In this document: positions 57,915-64,000 of the stretch, piece after piece
How positions within the stretch are numbered: position 1 is the first letter of the stretch
Layout of the letters: each line of letters starts with the position of its first letter
Assembly: GCF_008831285.2 (NCBI RefSeq)
Contig: NC_045142.1
Span: forward strand, 4,595,501-4,659,500
Reading direction: 5' to 3'
Origin: Nymphaea colorata
Lineage: Eukaryota; Streptophyta; Magnoliopsida; Nymphaeales; Nymphaeaceae
DNA: 64,000 bases
Made by a program: the position numbers and the translations under genes
The notes under the pieces: generated by a model
What the model was told of the DNA's origin: nothing
Databases searched by the model: none
Seen by the model: only the letters and a program-made list of their open reading frames with translations

Positions 57915-58732
57915 ATCCATGTCCGTGGCAGTACATCTTGAAAGTAAGGATGTGTTTGTTTGCATGCCCAAAAATAGCCTTTTGAAGTAAGTCTGAGAAT
58001 TGGGCTGACCTGGCTTGATAAGGAGTCGGGGTGATTAAGTCTGATTTGGGCAATCAGTTGGACTCGGCTCAGTAATTATATATATATATATATATATAAT
58101 TAATTATATATATATATATAATTAATTATAATATAATATTATAATTATATATATAAATTAGTAAAATACATATTTAAAATATATTATGGAGCCCACTTGA
58201 GATGGACCGATAATTGATCAGTGTCTTTTTTTTCGGGCTCAAATTGAGCCAAGTGTCGATGCCCACCGGCTGCCAGGCCCGCTAGGCCAATTTTGAAGGC
58301 AAAACACCATTTTGAACATGTTTGGTTGGAGTGTAAACATCATTTTCAAAAGACGTCGATTTCAAAAAACCAGGTTTTCATGCATGAGTGCACCAGGTTT
58401 TTCACTCAAAAACGCTGTTTTGTCTCCTCTTACAGTGCATTTTGTGGTTCCTTTGAATTGTTTTATTTAATGAAGAAACGTGAATTGTGTTCTATTTACA
58501 AGAAGCCGACCTGATATTTTTCTATTAATGAACAAAGATAGTTATATATTAATTGAGATACACCAGTTTCATTTTTAATTTACAAAATAAGTATTATCTT
58601 TTAACCTGCTCTAGTGTCACGTTTAATTTTTGTCATATTTAATGAGACACACCGACATATTTTTCAGATGAATATTTTTTCATCTTTTTCCTTGTTTACT
58701 TGTTTAATTTTGTTTCATTGAGATCCATAATT

Positions 58733-58766
<34 letters not shown>

Positions 58767-58788
58767 ATCCATGTCCGTGGCCGTACAT
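57915..58788. repeat. 23-bp direct repeats bounding an 850-bp TA-rich block
   Basis: AATCCATGTCCGTGGC(A/C)GTACAT occurs at 57915-57937 and 58766-58788 with one difference. Between them is a decayed GGCTTGGGC-type TIR sequence with (TA)n at 58077-58150 and (CT)n(TA)n at 58732-58766. Confidence 0.6.
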
Positions 58789-58834
58789 TGAGATCCAGGA
58801 AAGCCACTGATGAAAAAGCTCGTGGGCAGATCTG

Positions 58835-61310
58835 GTGAAGATGGTTGCGGAGGAGGAGAAGCCTGAACCTTTTCCCCTCATTGTTACAATGGTGAATGGG
58901 AAACCAAGAATTAGATTGTCTAAGGATGACTTGGAGGAGATGAAGGCCCCTTTTAAGTGGGCAGCCATTGGTTGCTTTGTATATGATTCGTCCCAACGAG
59001 GCATGGACTTTGCCTTTATTATCAGTGGATTGGAAAAAAACTTTGGAAATGTGTCAGTAACCTTCGATTTAGTGACAAAACCGGGCCAGGTTTGGAGCGG
59101 GACTCAGGTTTCAGACATCGAGCCCGCCTGATGCCAAGCAGATATGCAAACGTGACTTCTCCTGCGTAAGGTTTTGCTCGATTGTGCTTGGATGCCCCTC
59201 TTTGCTTTGTTCCCAGGTCGAGATTGAGTTGGGTAAAGGAGAGGTCAGGATCAGAGGTTTGCATGCAAAATGCAAAGCGACGACCCATATGACAGATCAA
59301 TGCAACGTATCGCTAGAGGATAGGGTTCCAGCTCAAAATGTTCTGGAGTGCAAAGAAGGTTGGTCAGAAGTACAGGTGACAAAAATGGAGAGTTTTTGGC
59401 CCTTCTATGCCAAGAGACGAAGGTACTTCTCTTTAGTGAGCGTCAGGAAAGGGGAATTGCCACTGGGTCTTGAGACAATAATGTTTTTAGCAACAAGTTT
59501 GGTGCTCTCCACTCTGAGGAGGGCCTAGTTGAGACTTGAGATGCGATTGTGGAAAATCATAGAACGTTAAATCTTCCTGAAGCTATGAATTCTCATGTTA
59601 AGGTGACCATTTAAGATTCTAAGGCTGAGGCTAAAATTCTTCAGGGCGTTACTGATTGTACTAATATTAAAGGAAGGCAAGAGGGTTTTGGTGGTATCGT
59701 AATTAGGGAAATGACCCCTGTACTGAAGAGCAATTATGGAAGGAGTGGTTTCCTCCAATTATCGTTTTCTGATAATCATGAAAATATGAATGATATGGAT
59801 CCAGGTTCTCCTCCTGGATTTTCAAGAAACAAGGGCAATGAAGATGTAGTTGAACCAGCAGACCAGTATGTGAAGGAGGGTCAGCGCAAGATGATTGAGG
59901 CCCATCATGGACGTGCGAAGTCTTCAAGAATCTTAGGTCCTTGTTTTAGGGCTAGCCGCAGGTGAAAAAGGCAGATGTCCCTGAAGATGGTGACACAGTC
60001 CTGGGTGGTGTCACTTTGGCTGAAGTTGATGATGGGTCTGGAGCTGATCCTGGCAAGTTGGAGGGTGAGGTATCTCCCGATGCCCAATCTGGTCTGGCAC
60101 GTCATTGTCATATTCAAGGTGTTTTTTTTTTTTCTCTATTCTTTATCTATGAAAGTTTTATATTGGAACATTCGGGGATTGATGCAAAAAGTGGCGCAAG
60201 TCTAAGTTGCCGACGATCATTGGTTTAATCCAGACATTATTTTCCTTTTCCTTGCTAATTTATTGATGAATAAGTCTGGTTTTGATGCCTGGAAGAAGAA
60301 GCCTTGGGTTATAGTTTTGAGTATAGTCTTAATAGTGGTTTCCGTGTGCCTCGCATTATTCTTGCTTGAAAGGCAGCAAATATAATGATCTCTTCTATTG
60401 ATTTTCATGAGTTTTGTATTAGAGCTTATTGTAGGGACAGACGATTAGGATTTTGTTTTTCAGTGGTGGTTGTCAACATGCATCCAAATTACTTGGTACG
60501 AAGAGTGTCTCTTAGAGAGTTGGCTGCTATTTTGTGCAACCTCTCCACTCATTGTTTGGTGACTGGTGATTTCAATGTTCTTCGTGGAGGCAATGATAAG
60601 ATAGGTAGGGCCCCTGCTCAAGCTTCATGTAGGGAGTTTCTCAACTTTCATAATGTTGTTGGCTTGCTTCATGTGATTAATGAACCTGCTTGCAGTTTTA
60701 CTTGGACAAATAATCAGATAGGTGATAGAAATGTCCAATGCCGTCTGGACCGGGCATTGGTAAGTAATTGGCGGTGGCAGCTAGAGGGATGGCAATTTTT
60801 GCTAAAAATTCTTCCTCGATCACTTTCAGACCACAGTGGTCTTCAATTTTTTGCTTTTCCGGCAACACAGTTTAGGGTCAGAAAGGGCCCTTTTTGTTTC
60901 CAAAGCTGCTGGCTACTTAGAGAGGGATGCGATCAAGTTGTGAAAGATGGTTGGAGGGTTGCTGTAAAAGGTTACCCAATGTTGCGTGTCTTGAGGAAGC
61001 TTGATAATGTTCGAAGGAAGCTTCCTTGGTGGAGCTCAAATGTTTTTGGAAATATTCCTCCGAAAATTGCTGCTGTTAGACAGGAACTAGAAAGAATTCA
61101 GGCCTTACATTCTGTTGGTGCATGGTTGGACATGGAATGCACATGCTGAGAAGAGAACTTGAATGTTGTCTTCTCGAAGAAGACTTGTTTTGGAAACATG
61201 AGAGCAGAGCACGATGGCTAAAGGACGATCACCGAAATACACATTTTTCCATAACCGTGTGGCCAATAAGATTAAGAAGCAAAAAATGAATAGCCGTGTA
61301 TTAGAAGGTT
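58835..61310 (+). mobile_element. LINE (L1-type) relic lacking reverse transcriptase
   Basis: An ORF1-like part (58835-59330) has LEEMKAPFKWAAIGCF, like plant L1 ORF1 (DUF4283), and a damaged zinc knuckle CKATTHMTDQC. An endonuclease part runs from LYWNIRGL (about 60155) through NPDIIFL to a 254-codon frame at 60385-61149. That frame has TGDFNVLRGG, FTWTNNQIGDRN, QCRLDRALVSNW and the SDHSGL active-site box of APE-type nuclease. The linker SRARW..RNTHFFHNRVANKIK follows, then homology stops near 61310, before any RT. Several stops and frame changes make it dead. Losing the 3' side is opposite to the usual 5' truncation. Confidence 0.85.
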
Positions 61311-61595
61311 TGTTTCGTATCTAAGTTACATTTGGATAAATGAATAGCCGTGTATTAATTTATCTATGTTGTCAACCCACGTAATGATTAGTTCATCTAA
61401 AAACCCCATTTGAGTTTTCTACCTAGGGATATCAATATCCGACAGCTATGTGTTGGTTCGCCTGCAGTGATACTTTTGAAAAACGAAATTGTTATTAAAT
61501 CTGTAAATTTAGCTCTTGTAAAGATTTTAAAAATATAATTTTGGCTTTCCTAAAAAAAAATCTGATAACGTCCTTGCTCACCAATTGTATCGCTC

Positions 61596-61626
<31 letters not shown>

Positions 61627-61756
61627 CAATTGATAAAGATGGGCATTGAGGGTCAAGCTTTAGAAGGACAGAACGATGGGCAGCGTGAAAGATACATCAG
61701 TCAAGAGACTTAGTAATTCTGCTAGGAGATATCTTTGGCGCATATAAAACACTAAG
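61311..61756. other. No gene; LINE break point and (TA)n
   Basis: The 20-mer AAATGAATAGCCGTGTATTA at the LINE end (61284-61303) recurs at 61338-61357. (TA)n lies at 61601-61624. No coding. Confidence 0.6.
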
Positions 61757-62068
61757 GGTGCATTTGGATGACACCATCAACAAATTTGGTTTTGTAAAAA
61801 CCAAGTTTTTGAAAACCTGGTTCAAAACGTAGTTTTTTAAGCTTGGATTGGATGTTTGGATGACAAGTGAAAAACTTGGTTTGGAAGCAAAAATTAACCT
61901 TAACTGGAAAACTTGGGGACAAGCAAATTCTTTCGTCCCTTCATGAAAATCAGATTTTGTCAAAACCCAGTTTTAATGTCATCAAAACACTCTTGAAATT
62001 GTGTTTTGGAACAAGATCAAGTTTTGTCGCCCAAAACCTAGTTCTAGATTGTCATCCACACACCCTCC
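61757..62068. mobile_element. TIR element with AGGGTG..TGGATGACA ends
   Basis: AGGGTGCATTTGGATGACA at the left is mirrored by TTGTCATCCACACACCCT at the right. The interior is of AACTTGGTTTT/AAAACCAAG words. A related, more decayed sequence with GGATAACACC..GGTGTCATCC ends lies at about 52365-52675 in intron 1 of the large receptor kinase gene. Confidence 0.55.
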
Positions 62069-62945
62069 AGATTGTTTTCTGTCTCCTATGAACAAAAAAG
62101 TGTTCCCAATGTTAACAGTGAAAACGGGTCTCTTTTCCATGCTATCTAAAACAGATTATCTTGACCGACGGCCAGTCACGTGATGGGAGGCATCCAAATC
62201 AATCATTCAAGGGGATAAATATTTTGCGTTCTTATAACATAAAGGTAGTGAAAGATGCACATGTGGCTGTTATATATATTCATATATTAATCCCTCTTTA
62301 ATTTGAATTTGATGTTTAGTACCCCGCAGGCCTCAGTGAAAAAATTCTGGTTAAAGGACACAAGTTATAATATGGCTTTATATATATTTTTAAGGGGCCA
62401 TACCTGTCTCACCTCCGTTTTATGGCTAGTATGCTTTGAATATTTTACCAAACAGAAAAGGTGCATATATAGGCCAGGAGAAACTGTCTGATCTCCTTAA
62501 CTTGCCAAAATATTCACATAAAAATACATATATTTATAGTCCCCACCCAACTAACAATTTACATGTTTGGGCCCTCTTTTAAATTTCTGGTCTGCTATTG
62601 CTACCAACTACGTTGACACTTAAAGGGAGCACTTAAATGGAGGCACCGTATATCAATTTATAGTTACCTTACGAAAATTCAACGATTTATAGTTATCATT
62701 TGCATGTTTTACACTGTTGGGTATAGTAGCTTCTCTGTTTTTATGTAAAAGAAAAAGGCGATGTCATTTGGAGTTTGATATAAATGATGGGCTGTAGTTG
62801 AAATTTCAGACCTGTTGTTATCACGTCTTACATGTCCAAGCGGGTGTAGGACGATTTTAGCATTATTTGCATGGAATCAGTCGTCTCCACCTTTCAACAT
62901 TCTGAGTTGGTCTTAGTAGGAGAAATCATTGAAATACGGACAACC
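62069..62945. other. No gene seen
   Basis: AT-rich; upstream region of the right-edge malectin gene. Confidence 0.4.
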
Positions 62946-62951
62946 ATTTGC

Positions 62952-62957
62952 TTTATA
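62952..62957 (+). promoter_or_regulatory. Candidate TATA box of the right-edge malectin gene
   Basis: GCTTTATAAGGG lies about 90 bases upstream of the ATG at 63043. Confidence 0.45.
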
Positions 62958-63042
62958 AGGGAATCCGGGGAGAGTGGGAAATCGCCCTCATTTCCCGGGA
63001 GCCATCCATTCTCAGCGTTACTGCCACCTTCACTTGGCAGCG

Positions 63043-64000
63043 ATGAAGAATTCATTTCTCATTCTCTCCCTGCTGATGCTCACTGTTAACATGATTCATG
63101 TACTTTCGCAGGGTAAGTCTCCTAGTTTCCCTTACTAATCATGTTATAGGTTATCCTGAACGGGTTGGTGTAATGGATGGTATAAGCAATCTGTCTCTAT
63201 TTTGAGCTCTCGATGTGTTTGCAAAAGAAGGTACTTGTATGGGAGTTGAAGTGTAGTGGGATGAATCTCCAACAAACCTGATACTTCAGAAGATAGTGAC
63301 AAAGGTGAGGGTTCGGTCATCTTGCTGGGTGGTAGTGACAAAGATTTTTTATTCTTCATTAAATTATGTTTGTACATACAAATATACATATTTTTTGTTA
63401 ATCTTTAGATTTTTCGACATCATGCTCCATCGAAACTGATTATATGCACCGTTTTCATGTACAAACAAATTGTGCACTAAGCAGTATAATAACCAAAATA
63501 CTCTTAGCCACTAAAAATTTGAAACACCTATTCGTGTTTATGTTCTTACCACCGTCGTTTGAATAAGGGCTGCAGGCTAATCTTTTGTTAATTCTCGATT
63601 CTCTTTTGTTGATCAGGCGAACAGACACTCTACATAGCATGCGGGATTGCAACAGATTCTGTCCGTGATGATCACGGCAACACGTGGGTACCGGACGTCG
63701 GTGACATCAATTCTGGAGAACCTAAAATTGTTTCGCGGCAGAGTAATGATATGCCATTTCTGAGAACTGTCCGTGAGTTCCCCGGAGGGCCGGAGATGGC
63801 CCTCACTGCTACAAAATTCCACTACCTGGTCAGTCTGGCCTGGGTCTAATCAATGTGACTGCCTACTTCATTTACGACAACTACGATGGAAAAAGCACGC
63901 CACCAACCTTTCTGCTCCAGATCCAAAAAGTTAACGAGTTGACCGTTGAGACTGCTCCAAGTGGTGTCAAGTAGTATTCGGGGGCCTAACGGATTCTCGG
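63043..64000 (+). pseudogene. Malectin-like gene, 5' part, running off the right edge; frame-damaged
   Basis: Exon 1 (63043-63112) encodes a clean signal peptide, MKNSFLILSLLMLTVNMIHV, ending in phase 1 at G|GTAAGT. Exon 2 starts at 63617 after GATCAG and reads LYIACGIATDSVRDDHGNTW, then TVREFPGGPE. At about 63791-63798 the frame slips: the uncorrected frame stops at 63847-63849, while the alternative frame continues with the expected HCYKIPLPGQSGLGLINVTA and YDNYDGKSTPPTFLLQIQK to a TAG at 63972. Homology appears to resume in a third frame after that. It belongs to the same subfamily as the malectin-TM gene at 28.3 kb. Whether LRR, TM or kinase exons follow is outside the window. Pseudogene or sequence with indel errors. 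Confidence 0.7.

Overview
This is nuclear DNA of a flowering plant. Genes are split by GT-AG introns and belong to plant receptor families: malectin-like/LRR receptor kinases and a cysteine-rich (DUF26) receptor kinase. Between them lie long AT-rich stretches, many CT/GA, CA and TA microsatellites, a Copia LTR retrotransposon, a LINE, a tRNA-derived SINE and many short terminal-inverted-repeat elements. The species cannot be named from the sequence alone. All splice models were read by eye from splice consensus, reading phase and family resemblance.

Layout. (1) 0-0.5 kb: a possible first exon of a gene leaving the left edge. (2) 2.5-7.6 kb, minus: a complete 8-exon gene for a malectin-like/LRR protein of 523 aa with no kinase; it ends in a hydrophobic tail that looks like a GPI-anchor signal. 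(3) 8-13 kb: no intact gene; MITEs, small duplications and a plus-strand fragment of a ClpB/Hsp101 ATPase. (4) 13.8-18.7 kb, minus: a complete 8-exon cysteine-rich receptor kinase of 647 aa. (5) 19-28 kb: relics and repeats, including a U2 snRNA-like stretch, a dead hAT transposase (DUF659), a PPR fragment, a hAT-type MITE with perfect 8-bp target duplications, and a SINE with target duplications. (6) 28.3-31.0 kb, plus: a compact malectin-transmembrane gene, phase-consistent apart from one 1-nt frame break. (7) 32.2-37.7 kb, minus: a degenerate Copia element with two LTRs, a primer binding site and a perfect 5-bp target duplication.

(8) 39.0-54.1 kb, minus: a complete 13-exon malectin-LRR receptor kinase of 847 aa. 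Its ectodomain exons match the kinase-less gene at 2.5-7.6 kb in number, phase and nearly in length. (9) 54-58.7 kb: no gene seen. (10) 58.8-61.3 kb, plus: a LINE relic that keeps the ORF1 and endonuclease side but lacks reverse transcriptase. (11) 63.0 kb to the right edge, plus: signal-peptide exon plus malectin exon of another malectin gene, with frame breaks.

Taken together, the window is a receptor-gene neighbourhood. It holds four malectin-like loci (two intact, two with frame damage), one DUF26 kinase, and a kinase-less ectodomain paralogue close to its kinase-bearing relative. The products would act at the plasma membrane in extracellular ligand or cell-wall sensing. That role is inferred from the families; no ligand or partner can be read from the sequence.
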